Of a stretch of DNA of 64,000 nucleotides, positions 49,905-59,146 are shown piece after piece. A program made the translations under genes and the position numbers. The notes under the pieces are model-generated. The model did no database searches and was not told where the DNA came from. It saw nothing but the letters and a program-made list of their open reading frames with translations. Position 1 is the first letter of the stretch; each line of letters starts with the position of its first letter. Source of the stretch: Bacteroidota bacterium (GTDB lineage Bacteria; Bacteroidota; Bacteroidia; Chitinophagales; Chitinophagaceae); contig JAGWWM010000008.1 of NCBI GenBank assembly GCA_018970395.1, positions 1 through 64,000 of the forward strand. The letters run 5' to 3'.

Positions 49905-51193
49905 TATAAACTCCAGTATTTACGTGACATAGAATAATTTCTGAATATGCCTTTTAAATCGGCAAACAAGGCATGCGGCTGAGTAATGGATTCAAAATAG
50001 GCAACATCAAGCGCTTTATATTCATCATGAGGAACCGCAAGAATAATAGCATCATAATGATTTTTAAGCGAAGCGCTCAAACTGAAACCATATTCATGTT
50101 TCAATTCATCATCGGATGCGTGCGGATCGGTCACATCTACATTCAATGAAAAAGATTGTAACTCTTTCACCACCGCTGCTACTTTGGAATTTCGGATATC
50201 ACTGACATTCTCTTTAAAAGTAGCGCCCATCACTAATACGTTGGCTTCTGCCACATTCTTTGCATGCTTGATAATATGCTGAACTACTTTTTTCGCCACG
50301 TACGCGGGCATATCATCATTGATATTTCTTCCGGCTAAAATCACCTGCGCATCATAACCTAACTGATTCGCTTTATAGGTAAGATAATAAGGATCAACGC
50401 CAATACAATGCCCTCCAACCAAACCCGGTTGAAATCTTAAGAAATTCCACTTAGTACCTGCAGCTTCCAACACTTCAAACGTATTGATATCCATCTTATC
50501 AAAGATGATAGACAATTCATTCATCAAAGCAATATTCAGATCACGCTGCGTATTTTCAATAATCTTCGCCGCTTCAGCTACTTTAATGGAGGAAGCACGA
50601 TGCACGCCGGCTGTCACCACTATTTCATAAGTTTTGGCAATTTCTTCTGCTGCTTCGGCATCACTTCCCGAAACGACTTTGACGATCTTCGCCAGTGTAT
50701 GTTCTTTATCTCCGGGATTAATTCTTTCAGGCGAATAACCTAATTTAAAATCTACCCCCAATTTAAGTCCGCTTAATTTTTCAATAATTGGCAAACAGTC
50801 TTCTTCTGTACAACCGGGATAAACAGTTGACTCATAAACTACAAAATCTCCTTTCTTGATCACCTTCCCTATTGTTTCCGAAGCTTTTGTTACCGGAATC
50901 AAATCCGGAATATTATGTTCGTCTACCGGAGTGGGAACTGCAACAATATAAAAAGATGCTTCTCTTAAAACATCCAATGAGTCAGTAAAGACAATATCAC
51001 AACCCTCAAAAGCAGATGACTCCAGTTCTTTACTAGGATCAATTCCCTGTTTCATCAGTTCAATCCGTTGAGCGTTGATATCAAATCCGATTACGGAAAG
51101 ATGCTTTGCAAATTCCAAAGCAATCGGAAGACCAACATACCCCAAACCAATGACAGCCAGTTTTTTTTCTTTATTGAGAAGTTGCTGATACAT
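49904..51193 (-). CDS. Nucleotide-sugar dehydrogenase (UDP-HexNAc type, VipA/TviB/WbpA group)
   Basis: This is a 429-residue UDP-sugar 6-dehydrogenase. It has GLGYVGLPIALEFAKH at the NAD site, VYESTVYPG, GYSPERINPGD and the active-site segment GGHCIGVDPYYLTYKA. GHCIGVDP is the form found in UDP-N-acetylhexosamine dehydrogenases, in contrast to the GSCFPKD form in the other dehydrogenase of this operon. The substrate is thus probably UDP-GalNAc or UDP-GlcNAc, but this is inferred. Confidence 0.88.
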   Translation of the reverse strand: MYQQLLNKEKKLAVIGLGYVGLPIALEFAKHLSVIGFDINAQRIELMKQGIDPSKELESSAFEGCDIVFTDSLDVLREASFYIVAVPTPVDEHNIPDLIPVTKASETIGKVIKKGDFVVYESTVYPGCTEEDCLPIIEKLSGLKLGVDFKLGYSPERINPGDKEHTLAKIVKVVSGSDAEAAEEIAKTYEIVVTAGVHRASSIKVAEAAKIIENTQRDLNIALMNELSIIFDKMDINTFEVLEAAGTKWNFLRFQPGLVGGHCIGVDPYYLTYKANQLGYDAQVILAGRNINDDMPAYVAKKVVQHIIKHAKNVAEANVLVMGATFKENVSDIRNSKVAAVVKELQSFSLNVDVTDPHASDDELKHEYGFSLSASLKNHYDAIILAVPHDEYKALDVAYFESITQPHALFADLKGIFRNYSMSRKYWSL

Positions 51194-51206
51194 ACGAGGA
51201 TTAAAT

Positions 51207-52190
51207 TTATTTGATACTTATAAACTCCTTAGGCTGTTTGACCCACTCTGAAGGAGGCAAGTTTTTAAAATATTCGTAGGTGATCTTCAACCCTTCAGTG
51301 CGGGAAACTTTTGGCTCCCATCCTAATATTTCTTTTGCTTTTGTTATATCCGGTTTACGTTGCTTCGGATCATCTTCCGGCAAGGGCTTATACACAATTT
51401 TTTGTTGCGTACCCGTCAGCTTAATCACTTCTTCCGCAAATTCTTTCAAGCTGATTTCAGCAGGATTACCAATGTTCACCGGCATATCATATTCACTCAT
51501 CAACAAACGGTATATACCATCTACCAGATCGGCAACATAGCAAAAACTTCTGGTTTGTGAGCCATCGCCAAATACGGTTAAATCTTCTCCGCGCAATGCC
51601 TGTCCAATAAATGCAGGCAATGCTCGTCCGTCATTGAGTCGCATCCGCGGACCATAGGTGTTGAATATTCTGATGATGCGGGTTTGAACACCGTGAAAAC
51701 GATTATACGCCATCGTAATACTTTCCATAAACCGCTTGGCTTCGTCATATACGCCGCGCGGCCCTACCGGATTCACATTACCCCAGTATTCTTCCGTTTG
51801 CGGATGCACCAAAGGATCGCCATATACTTCTGATGTAGAAGCCACTAAAATGCGCGCACCTTTGGCTTTTGCCAAACCCAGACAGTTATGCGTTCCGTGC
51901 GCGCCCACTTTCAAAGTCTGAATGGGTATTTTCAGATAATCAATCGGACTTGCAGGAGAAGCAAAATGAAGGATATAATCCAGCTTGCCGGGAACATGAA
52001 TGAACTTGGTTACATCATGATGATAAAACTCAAACTGTTCAAGTTTGAACAGATGTTCGATGTTCATGAGGTCACCCGTAATTAGATTATCCATCCCAAT
52101 TACATGGTAGCCTTCTTTGATAAAACGATCACAAAGATGCGATCCTAAAAATCCGGCTGCACCGGTGATAAGAATTCTTTTTCTTTCCAT
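51207..52190 (-). CDS. UDP-glucuronate decarboxylase (UDP-xylose synthase)
   Basis: This is a 327-residue SDR enzyme. It has [40 protein letters not shown] and [11 protein letters not shown] with catalytic Tyr and Lys. The [11 protein letters not shown] string is characteristic of UXS-type decarboxylases. It converts UDP-glucuronate, the product of the adjacent ugd gene, to UDP-xylose, so the two genes form a short pathway. Confidence 0.9.
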   Translation of the reverse strand: MERKRILITGAAGFLGSHLCDRFIKEGYHVIGMDNLITGDLMNIEHLFKLEQFEFYHHDVTKFIHVPGKLDYILHFASPASPIDYLKIPIQTLKVGAHGTHNCLGLAKAKGARILVASTSEVYGDPLVHPQTEEYWGNVNPVGPRGVYDEAKRFMESITMAYNRFHGVQTRIIRIFNTYGPRMRLNDGRALPAFIGQALRGEDLTVFGDGSQTRSFCYVADLVDGIYRLLMSEYDMPVNIGNPAEISLKEFAEEVIKLTGTQQKIVYKPLPEDDPKQRKPDITKAKEILGWEPKVSRTEGLKITYEYFKNLPPSEWVKQPKEFISIK

Positions 52191-52195
52191 ATTTT

Positions 52196-53512
52196 TTATT
52201 TGTTGGTAACAGCTAAACGGCCTACGCTCTCATAATGAAAACCTAAGGTTCTCATTTGAGCAGCATCAAATACATTTCGGCCATCGAATATTACGCGTTG
52301 TTTTAATGATGTGGTTATTTTTTCAAACTCAGGCGTTCTGAACTCGCTCCACTCCGTAGCAATGATCAATGCATCCGCGTCTTTCAAAGCATCATATTGT
52401 CCTTCGGCAAATTCAATTTTATCACCTACCACCTGACGCACATTCGGCATCGCTTCCGGATCAAAGGCACTCACACTTGCACCCGCAGCAGTTAATGCGT
52501 CAATCATATACAAAGCAGGCGCTTCTCGAATATCATCCGTATTGGGTTTGAAAGCAAGTCCCCATAATGCAAAACGCCTTCCTTTCAGATCGCCGCCGAA
52601 ATACTGTAATATTTTCGGCATGAGAAACAATTTCTGTTCCTCATTCACTTTCATTACCGCATCCAATATTTCAAAATTGTAATTGACCTCGTTAGACGAT
52701 TTCACCAATGCTTGCACATCTTTTGGGAAACAGCTGCCTCCGTAACCAATACCCGGGAAAAGAAAACGCTTTCCGATACGCTCATCGCTGCCAATTCCTT
52801 TACGCACCATATCCACATCGGCACCTACTCTTTCACATAAGCGTGCGATTTCATTCATGAAAGAAATCTTCACGGCAAGAAATGAGTTGGCCGCATATTT
52901 AGTGAGCTCAGCACTTCTTTCATCCATAAAAATCACCGGATTGCCACTGCGTACAAACGGAGCATACAATTCCGTCATCACTTGCTTGGCCTTCTCATTA
53001 GTTGTTCCCACCACCACGCGATCGGGCTTCATGAAATCATCCACAGCAACACCTTCTCTTAAAAATTCAGGATTGCTGACGACAGCAAATTCACCTTTAA
53101 AATTTTTTGCGATGGCTGCATGTACTTTATCTGCTGTACCTACCGGCACTGTGCTCTTATCGACAATCACTTTATAATCGGTCATCAGCTTGCCTAAATC
53201 ATCTGCCACACCGAGAATATATTTCAAGTCAGCACTGCCATCTTCACCCGGAGGCGTTGGCAATGCGAGAAATACAATCACCGCATCTTTGATGCCTTCA
53301 GCCAGACTCGTCGTGAAATGCAAACGACCCTCTTTTAAATTTCTAAGAAAGATTTTCTCGAGTCCGGGTTCGTAAATGGTAATCTGTCCGTTGGATAATT
53401 TCTCAACTTTTCTTTGATCAATATCCACACATGTCACCTGATTTCCGGTTTCAGCAAAACAGGTTCCGGTTACCAAACCAACATAACCTGTTCCTACTAC
53501 TGCTATTTTCAT
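52196..53512 (-). CDS. ugd: UDP-glucose 6-dehydrogenase
   Basis: This is a 438-residue enzyme from ATG 53512 (53518 is an equal option, two codons longer). It shows [37 protein letters not shown], the Lys in [18 protein letters not shown] and the catalytic Cys in [11 protein letters not shown]. It oxidises UDP-glucose to UDP-glucuronate, feeding the UDP-xylose synthase next to it. Confidence 0.94.
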   Translation of the reverse strand: MKIAVVGTGYVGLVTGTCFAETGNQVTCVDIDQRKVEKLSNGQITIYEPGLEKIFLRNLKEGRLHFTTSLAEGIKDAVIVFLALPTPPGEDGSADLKYILGVADDLGKLMTDYKVIVDKSTVPVGTADKVHAAIAKNFKGEFAVVSNPEFLREGVAVDDFMKPDRVVVGTTNEKAKQVMTELYAPFVRSGNPVIFMDERSAELTKYAANSFLAVKISFMNEIARLCERVGADVDMVRKGIGSDERIGKRFLFPGIGYGGSCFPKDVQALVKSSNEVNYNFEILDAVMKVNEEQKLFLMPKILQYFGGDLKGRRFALWGLAFKPNTDDIREAPALYMIDALTAAGASVSAFDPEAMPNVRQVVGDKIEFAEGQYDALKDADALIIATEWSEFRTPEFEKITTSLKQRVIFDGRNVFDAAQMRTLGFHYESVGRLAVTNK

Positions 53513-53549
53513 AAACATTTAGCCCATTAAGGAATGGGACAACCTTTAA

Positions 53550-54698
53550 CTAAAACTTATTCAAATATTCCAGTACTTTTTCAGCGATAAAACTTTGAGT
53601 TTCATTTTTTAATTCAGTGTGCATCGGAAGGGAAACAACCCGATCAGTTAACCAATCGGTAACAGGCAAATCAAACGCAGATGAACCATAAGCAGCAAAC
53701 ATATTTTGTCTGTGCGAAGGTACCGGATAATAAATCATGGAGGGTATCTGATGTTGAGCTAAGAACTGTGTTAAACCATTTCTCACTTCTGCTACATCAT
53801 TGTATCCATCTAAAGTTAAAGTGTATTGATGGAACACGTGTTTCGTCCAGGACGCCCTAAAGGGAGTGGCAATATGCTTATGATCTTTGAACAATTCATC
53901 ATACACATCAGCTGCACGTTGTCTGGCAGCATTGTATTCATCCAAATGTTTCAGTTTAATTCGAAGCACTGCTGCCTGTATAGTATCTAATCTTGAATTA
54001 CACCCCACCATTTCATGGTAATAGCGAACTTTCTGGCCATGATTGGCAATCATCCGCATCTTGTCTGCCAATACATCATCATTAGTGAAAATGGCGCCTC
54101 CATCTCCATAACATCCAAGATTTTTGGAAGGAAAGAAAGAAGTACAACCGATATGGCCAATAGTAGCCACTTTCTTCCTATCTCCATCAGGATAAATATA
54201 ATCGCTTCCGATTGCCTGTGCAGTGTCTTCTATTACATATAATCCAAATTCATGAGCAATCTCCATAATCTCTTTCATCGGAGCAGCATGTCCATATAAA
54301 TGAACCGGAACGATCGCTTTAGTTTTTGGAGTGATGGCATTACGCAAAGATTGCGGATCCATGCAAAAAGTTTTAGGATCCACATCTACGAATACAGGCT
54401 TTAGTCTTAATAAAGCAACCACTTCTGTAGTGGCGATATAAGTGAAAGAAGGCGTAATTACTTCATCCCCCGGCTCCAAACCAAGCGCCATCATAGCAAT
54501 TTGTAAAGCATCGGTACCGTTCGCACAGGGAATCGTATGTTTTACGCCAAGATAAGCAGACATTTCCTCCGCGAAAAGCTGAACCGGCCTACCATTAATA
54601 AAAGCAGCACTATCAAGTACTTCCAGCATCGCTGCATCTACCTCGTTTTTTATGTGGAGATACTGCGTTTTCAAATCCACCATCTGAATCGGAGTCAT
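53550..54698 (-). CDS. DegT/DnrJ/EryC1/StrS-type sugar aminotransferase
   Basis: This is a 382-residue PLP enzyme. It has ALGLEPGDEVITPSFTYIAT, VIEDTAQAIGSDY and the PLP lysine in SFFPSKNLGCYGDGG. These enzymes transfer an amino group to keto-sugar nucleotides. Together with rfbB it could make an amino deoxysugar (Qui3N/Qui4N or Fuc-type), but the position cannot be read from sequence. It is the first gene of the operon and has the best promoter in the window. Confidence 0.88.
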   Translation of the reverse strand: MTPIQMVDLKTQYLHIKNEVDAAMLEVLDSAAFINGRPVQLFAEEMSAYLGVKHTIPCANGTDALQIAMMALGLEPGDEVITPSFTYIATTEVVALLRLKPVFVDVDPKTFCMDPQSLRNAITPKTKAIVPVHLYGHAAPMKEIMEIAHEFGLYVIEDTAQAIGSDYIYPDGDRKKVATIGHIGCTSFFPSKNLGCYGDGGAIFTNDDVLADKMRMIANHGQKVRYYHEMVGCNSRLDTIQAAVLRIKLKHLDEYNAARQRAADVYDELFKDHKHIATPFRASWTKHVFHQYTLTLDGYNDVAEVRNGLTQFLAQHQIPSMIYYPVPSHRQNMFAAYGSSAFDLPVTDWLTDRVVSLPMHTELKNETQSFIAEKVLEYLNKF

Positions 54699-54717
54699 CT
54701 TGCTTTTTTAATGGCGG

Positions 54718-54748
54718 CAAAAGTACGCCATTCATGGCTGATTGTCAA
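54718..54748 (-). promoter_or_regulatory. Promoter of the polysaccharide operon: TTG, 20-base spacer, TACTTTTG
   Basis: On the minus strand TTGA (54745-54748) and TACTTTTG (54718-54725) are about 20 bases apart, which fits the Bacteroidota consensus TTTG-N17-23-TAnnTTTG. The -7 box is 19 bases before the ATG of the aminotransferase gene. It can drive eight genes down to rimM. Confidence 0.65.
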
Positions 54749-54848
54749 GGTTTATATCTACCAAGATTGCGCTGAATCAATTACTTAATTTCAAAGATTG
54801 TTTAACGTTTGCCGACGATGCATAAACAGGAGATATTATTGTAAATCA

Positions 54849-54856
54849 TAGCTTTG
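54849..54856 (+). promoter_or_regulatory. -7 box TAGCTTTG for waaA
   Basis: It matches TAnnTTTG and ends 5 bases before the waaA ATG, again predicting a nearly leaderless mRNA. No -33 TTG at standard spacing. Confidence 0.42.
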
Positions 54857-54861
54857 CCTGT

Positions 54862-56106
54862 ATGATACTGCTCTACCATCTTTTTCGATGCTTATTTTTG
54901 GGTGGGATAAGAATTGCCTCTTTCCGAAATAAAAAAGCCGAAAAATGGATTCAGGGTCGCAAGAATTGGAGCGCAAAACTGATAAAAGACTGGAGGCCTA
55001 CACCCTCAGATAAAGTCATCTGGATGCACTGTGCATCAGTGGGTGAGTTTGAACAAGGGCGCCCCCTGCTGGAATCCTTTAAAAAAATCTACCCCAATAC
55101 AAGGCTCCTCCTTACCTTCTTTTCTCCCTCAGGCTACGAATTGCACAAAAATTACAGCGGGGTTGACAAAGTCGTGTATCTTCCTTTTGATTCGAAAAAA
55201 AATGCAGCAGCATTTATTGAATTAATTCAACCCTCACTGGCAATCTTTGTAAAATATGAATTCTGGTATTTTTATCTGACCACGTTAAAAAAACAACAAA
55301 TTCCGACCCTTCTGGTTTCCGGCTTATTCAGGCTCAATCAACCTTTTTTCAAATGGTGGGGAAGTTTTCATCGCAAGATGCTCGACTGTTTTACCTTTTT
55401 CTTTTTACAGAATACAGCATCTGTTAAGCTAATTGAATCCATCGGCTATCATAACAAATGCATGATTTCAGGAGACACCCGCTTTGATCGCGTTGCGGCA
55501 ATTGCAGCCGTTCCTACAAGCCTCCCTTTGGTCGAATCATTCTGTAGCGAAAACACATTAATCGCCGGCAGTACCTGGCCGGAGGATGAAGCATTGTTGC
55601 AGGAATGGTTTAATCTGCAAAAAAACTGGAAACTCATCCTCGTACCACACGAAATTGACCCGGTACACCTTTCAGCATTAAAGAAAAAATTTCCATCCTC
55701 TCAACTGTATTCAGATTTATCAGGAGAAAAAATCCTTTCTGAAACCAATGTATTAATTATTGATACAATGGGTATTCTCTCCCAAATTTACCGATACGGA
55801 ACGCTCTGTTATATCGGAGGCGGATTGAAAAAAAGCGGACATCATAATATATTGGAAGCAGCGGTGTACAGCAAGCCGGTGGTAACCGGTCCTTATATTC
55901 ATAAATTCAGCGAAAGTGTAACACTGAATCAAATGGGAGGAAGTTTTGTGGTGACGAAAGGAGAAGAATTATGGCAAATAAGCCGTAACCAAAAACGGAT
56001 GGAAGATGCCGGAAAAAAAGCGGGTGAATATGTGACAATGCAACTAGGCGCTACAAAGAAAATCATGGATTGGATTCAGGCAAACCTTCTCCTAACCAAA
56101 GCATAA
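54862..56106 (+). CDS. waaA: 3-deoxy-D-manno-octulosonic acid transferase (Kdo transferase)
   Basis: This is a 414-residue GT-B enzyme (also kdtA). It has HCASVGEFEQGRPLLES with the catalytic Glu, LLTFFSPSGYE, SGDTRFDRV, GSTWPEDEALL and YIGGGLKKSGHHNILEAAVYSKPVVTGP. It adds Kdo to lipid A at the inner membrane. The first 16 residues act as a membrane-associated helix. Its 3' end overlaps the convergent gene by 31 bases. Confidence 0.93.
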   Translation: MILLYHLFRCLFLGGIRIASFRNKKAEKWIQGRKNWSAKLIKDWRPTPSDKVIWMHCASVGEFEQGRPLLESFKKIYPNTRLLLTFFSPSGYELHKNYSGVDKVVYLPFDSKKNAAAFIELIQPSLAIFVKYEFWYFYLTTLKKQQIPTLLVSGLFRLNQPFFKWWGSFHRKMLDCFTFFFLQNTASVKLIESIGYHNKCMISGDTRFDRVAAIAAVPTSLPLVESFCSENTLIAGSTWPEDEALLQEWFNLQKNWKLILVPHEIDPVHLSALKKKFPSSQLYSDLSGEKILSETNVLIIDTMGILSQIYRYGTLCYIGGGLKKSGHHNILEAAVYSKPVVTGPYIHKFSESVTLNQMGGSFVVTKGEELWQISRNQKRMEDAGKKAGEYVTMQLGATKKIMDWIQANLLLTKA

Positions 56107-56855
56107 AAATCCTGTGTTACCGATTTCTCATTATCCCAACCGAGTTTTACTTTAAGTTCTCTTTCCATCCAGTATTGAGCCTCCGCATAAATGGCAAAAT
56201 TATTGATCGTCTTCAGACTGCGATCATACATCGTCTCATCCCCTCTGAATAACTCATTGATGAACACAAAGCGATCATTCAAGCCAATCGCTTTTCGTAA
56301 ATCTTTGATAGGCGCGGCACCTAATTGATCAGCCAACTCATTCCGAGTAGTGGCCAGCCGATCATTCAGCGTAGGCAGGTGAATTTGCTCCTCTAATTTA
56401 TTAGAAAACGCTTCATTTTTTTCTTCCTCTTTCGAACCTTCCTGATGGATAAAGGTGGGCAACTCCTGTACGCCTTCCTCCCAATCAAATAACAAACCGG
56501 ATTGGGTTTTGGAAGCCACAGGCGGTTTTTCTTTAGGCGCATCAACGGTTACAGGAATGATTACAGGCTCATTTAACTCTTGGGCAACCTCCTGTTCATC
56601 TACTTCCAAAACAAATACATCTTTTTCCTCTTTGTTCGGAGTTGCGGCATCTGAAGCCAATAAAAAATCTGTCGACTCCACTGTTTGCAGGCCGGGCAGC
56701 AAGACCGCCACTCTTCTTTTTTCTTTAGGGAAAGAGGTTGAATGTTGCAGTAAACATGACTGCAGTTCGTTGACTAATAAAAGTAGCTTACCGGATTCCG
56801 CCCCTTGGCGGTAAGCTTCTTGTAATTCCTGTATGAGCGAAGCAATTCGTTCCAT
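56076..56855 (-). CDS. Conserved hypothetical protein (regulatory or structural role unknown)
   Basis: This is a 259-residue soluble protein. The N-terminus is a helical segment (RIASLIQELQEAYRQGAESGKLLLLVNELQ). A long middle part rich in Glu, Pro and Lys is probably disordered. The C-terminal 80 residues (DLRKAIGLNDRFVFINELFRGDETMYDRSLKTINNF...WMERELKVKLGW) are a block I recall as conserved in many Bacteroidota hypothetical proteins, but I know no function. It converges on waaA with a 31-base overlap. Confidence 0.72.
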   Translation of the reverse strand: MERIASLIQELQEAYRQGAESGKLLLLVNELQSCLLQHSTSFPKEKRRVAVLLPGLQTVESTDFLLASDAATPNKEEKDVFVLEVDEQEVAQELNEPVIIPVTVDAPKEKPPVASKTQSGLLFDWEEGVQELPTFIHQEGSKEEEKNEAFSNKLEEQIHLPTLNDRLATTRNELADQLGAAPIKDLRKAIGLNDRFVFINELFRGDETMYDRSLKTINNFAIYAEAQYWMERELKVKLGWDNEKSVTQDFYALVRRRFA

Positions 56856-56956
56856 AAGTTTTATGCTTACTTTTGGAAAGTATTCTTTAACGTAATTTCA
56901 ACTTTTTTTTGAAATGCGGATAAATTTACAACTAGTTTTATTATAAATCATCATTC

Positions 56957-57523
56957 ATGTTCATAGAACCACTAATAAAAGGGGAAAAAAGAGGCTGGAT
57001 TGAGGTAATCTGCGGCTCCATGTTCAGCGGCAAAACCGAAGAACTCATTCGAAGGCTCAAACGCGCCCAAATCGCCAATCTCAAGGTGGAAATATTTAAG
57101 CCGCTGATGGACATACGATACGACGAACAAAAAATTGTATCACACGACGACAATGCCATTCATTCCACCCCTATTGATCACTCTCAAAAAATGTTGTTGC
57201 TGGCTCAAGAGGTAGATGTGGTGGGTGTAGATGAAGCACAGTTTTTTGATCCGGAAGTTACCTCCGTTTGCGAACAATTGGCACTGAGAGGCATCCGAGT
57301 AATTGTGGCAGGTCTTGATATGGATTATCTCAAACAACCTTTCGGACAAATGCCGCAATTGTTAGCAGTGGCTGATTATATTACCAAACTTCACGCTATC
57401 TGTGTAGTATGTGGCAATATTGCGAATTATTCATACCGTAAGACCGCAGAACAAACACAGGTATTATTGGGAGAGAAAGATAAATACGAACCCCGCTGCC
57501 GGCATTGCTATCACCAGAGTTGA
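56957..57523 (+). CDS. tdk: Thymidine kinase
   Basis: This is a 188-residue type II thymidine kinase. It has the P-loop [11 protein letters not shown], the DEAQFFD motif with the catalytic Glu, [12 protein letters not shown], and the zinc-binding cysteines in CVVCGN and CRHCY. It salvages thymidine to dTMP. Confidence 0.95.
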   Translation: MFIEPLIKGEKRGWIEVICGSMFSGKTEELIRRLKRAQIANLKVEIFKPLMDIRYDEQKIVSHDDNAIHSTPIDHSQKMLLLAQEVDVVGVDEAQFFDPEVTSVCEQLALRGIRVIVAGLDMDYLKQPFGQMPQLLAVADYITKLHAICVVCGNIANYSYRKTAEQTQVLLGEKDKYEPRCRHCYHQS

Positions 57524-57605
57524 TGGACATGTTCTATTAAAAGCCGAATTCTACTACTGATATAAAAATATACCTATCACTTCTTTACGCATCATAACCG
57601 CTCTC

Positions 57606-58238
57606 ATTAAAAAAGAAATTCTGCTGGAAACCCGGCAGCAACACAGCTTCTATGGCGTACTGCTGTACATTGCCTGTACTGTTTTTGTATTGTACCTGTC
57701 TATGGGTCAACCTGAAGCTGCTGTGTGGAACGGATTGTTTTGGATGAACCTGCTTTTCATCGGCATCAATGCAGTTGCCAAAAGTTTTTTGCAGGAAGGA
57801 AAAGGCAGGCTGCTCTATTACTATACTATTGCCCACCCCACTGAATTCATCCTTTCCAAACTCTTCTACAATCTCCTGCTGATGTTGCTGATGAGTCTGC
57901 TTACTTTATTATTATTCAGTTTTTTTTTAGGTCATCCCTACGAAACCTGGCTCCGTTTTACCGGCTGCACGCTCCTCGGAGGTGCCGGCATCAGTCTGGT
58001 CTTTACCTTCCTCGCGGCTATAACTGAAAAAGCCAATCAACATGCTGCCCTAATGGCCATCCTCGGCTTCCCTTTACTCATTCCACAATTGCTGCTGCTC
58101 ATTCGTCTTTCAAAATTTGCCTTCGGAGAAATCTTTCGCGACCAGGCAGTTTTGCAAATAACCGGCGTGCTCCTCGCACTCGATGGAATGACCATCGCAC
58201 TCAGTGTGATTTTATTCCCCTTTTTATGGAAAGATTAA
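57606..58238 (+). CDS. ccmB: Heme exporter protein CcmB (start uncertain)
   Basis: The frame is open from 57561 to the stop at 58238. The N-terminal part LIKKEILLETRQQHSFYGVLLYIACTVFVLYLS is clearly CcmB and starts at 57603, well before the first ATG at 57690. There is no ATG, GTG or TTG between 57561 and 57620, so the start is an unusual codon (ATT 57606, ATA or ATC upstream) or lies elsewhere. The rest has six membrane segments and AVAKSFLQEGKGRLLYYY. CcmB is the membrane part of the exporter for cytochrome c maturation. No ccmA ATPase gene is next to it. Confidence 0.8.
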   Translation: MKKEILLETRQQHSFYGVLLYIACTVFVLYLSMGQPEAAVWNGLFWMNLLFIGINAVAKSFLQEGKGRLLYYYTIAHPTEFILSKLFYNLLLMLLMSLLTLLLFSFFLGHPYETWLRFTGCTLLGGAGISLVFTFLAAITEKANQHAALMAILGFPLLIPQLLLLIRLSKFAFGEIFRDQAVLQITGVLLALDGMTIALSVILFPFLWKD

Positions 58239-58249
58239 CCCCCTCCCCT

Positions 58250-58257
58250 TACCTTTG
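58250..58257 (+). promoter_or_regulatory. -7 box TACCTTTG ahead of ccmC
   Basis: It matches TAnnTTTG and begins 12 bases after the ccmB stop. A frame start at 58255 would lie inside the box, so a later start (GTG 58282 or ATG 58294) fits better. Confidence 0.38.
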
Positions 58258-58293
58258 CGAAGCAAAAATGATGCTAGATCAGTGGCCAGCTAC

Positions 58294-58965
58294 ATGCGTA
58301 ATTATTGGTGGAAAATAATAACGGTCGTACTTCTTCTCTATACTTTTATAGCAGGCTTTCTAGTGCCCGTTCCCTTCATCGGCAACCTCTACCATACGAT
58401 CCGAAATCTGTTCTTTCATGTACCGATGTGGTTTGGTCAAATGATACTGCTGCTCGTTTCACTCATCTATTCAATTCTTTACCTTCGAAAAGGAAAATAT
58501 CAGTCCGATATCGCAGCACGCTGCTTTGCCGCAACAGGTATTGTATATGGCATACTAGGACTAGTTACCGGCGCCATCTGGGCCAATTTTACCTGGGGAG
58601 AACCCTGGAGCAATGACCCCAAACAAATAGCAGTCGCCATTGCTTTACTCATCTACCTCGCTTATTTCGTACTCAGAAATGCTTTACCCGACCCCGATAA
58701 AAGAGCCAAAGTAGCTGCCGTCTATAATGTGTTTGCATATGGGATGTACATCCCCCTCATCATGATTCTTCCCCGGCTGGTAGAATCCTTGCATCCGGGA
58801 GGGAAAGGGGTCGAAGGAAATCCCGCACTCAGCGGACAAGACCTTGATCCAACGATGCGACTGGTATTCTGGCCCGCCGTCATTGGATGGACATTACTCG
58901 GCGTTTGGATCACTCAACTCTATATCCGATATTGGAAATTGAAAGAAAAAGAATGGTTACAATGA
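58294..58965 (+). CDS. ccmC: Cytochrome c biogenesis protein CcmC/CcsA
   Basis: This is a 223-residue six-helix heme-handling protein (from ATG 58294; the frame is open to 58255). It has FFHVPMWFGQM with a heme-ligand-type His and the tryptophan-rich periplasmic motif WANFTWGEPWSNDPKQ. A further His is in VESLHPGGKG. It passes heme to the maturation system. It follows ccmB by 55 bases and overlaps the ccmD-like gene by 4 bases. Confidence 0.9.
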   Translation: MRNYWWKIITVVLLLYTFIAGFLVPVPFIGNLYHTIRNLFFHVPMWFGQMILLLVSLIYSILYLRKGKYQSDIAARCFAATGIVYGILGLVTGAIWANFTWGEPWSNDPKQIAVAIALLIYLAYFVLRNALPDPDKRAKVAAVYNVFAYGMYIPLIMILPRLVESLHPGGKGVEGNPALSGQDLDPTMRLVFWPAVIGWTLLGVWITQLYIRYWKLKEKEWLQ

Positions 58966-59114
58966 TACAGTCAACATTACTTTCCATCGATATGCAACAA
59001 AATGAAAAAATTTATGTGGTGATGTTGGTTTGTTTGGTAGTTTTGACCGGACTGATTGCCTACCTTTTCCGGCTCGACAAGAAACTGTCGAAGTGGGAAA
59101 AGGAAAAGAAATAA
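58962..59114 (+). CDS. CcmD-like small membrane protein
   Basis: This is a 50-residue protein with one membrane segment (IYVVMLVCLVVLTGLIAYLF) and a basic C-terminus (RLDKKLSKWEKEKK). Its ATG overlaps the ccmC stop (ATGA). Size, topology and position after ccmB-ccmC fit CcmD, which helps release holo-CcmE, but sequence alone is weak. An upstream start at 58953 is possible. Confidence 0.7.
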   Translation: MIQSTLLSIDMQQNEKIYVVMLVCLVVLTGLIAYLFRLDKKLSKWEKEKK

Positions 59115-59146
59115 TTGCTTCTTAATTCTATAAAACAACGATTGTT

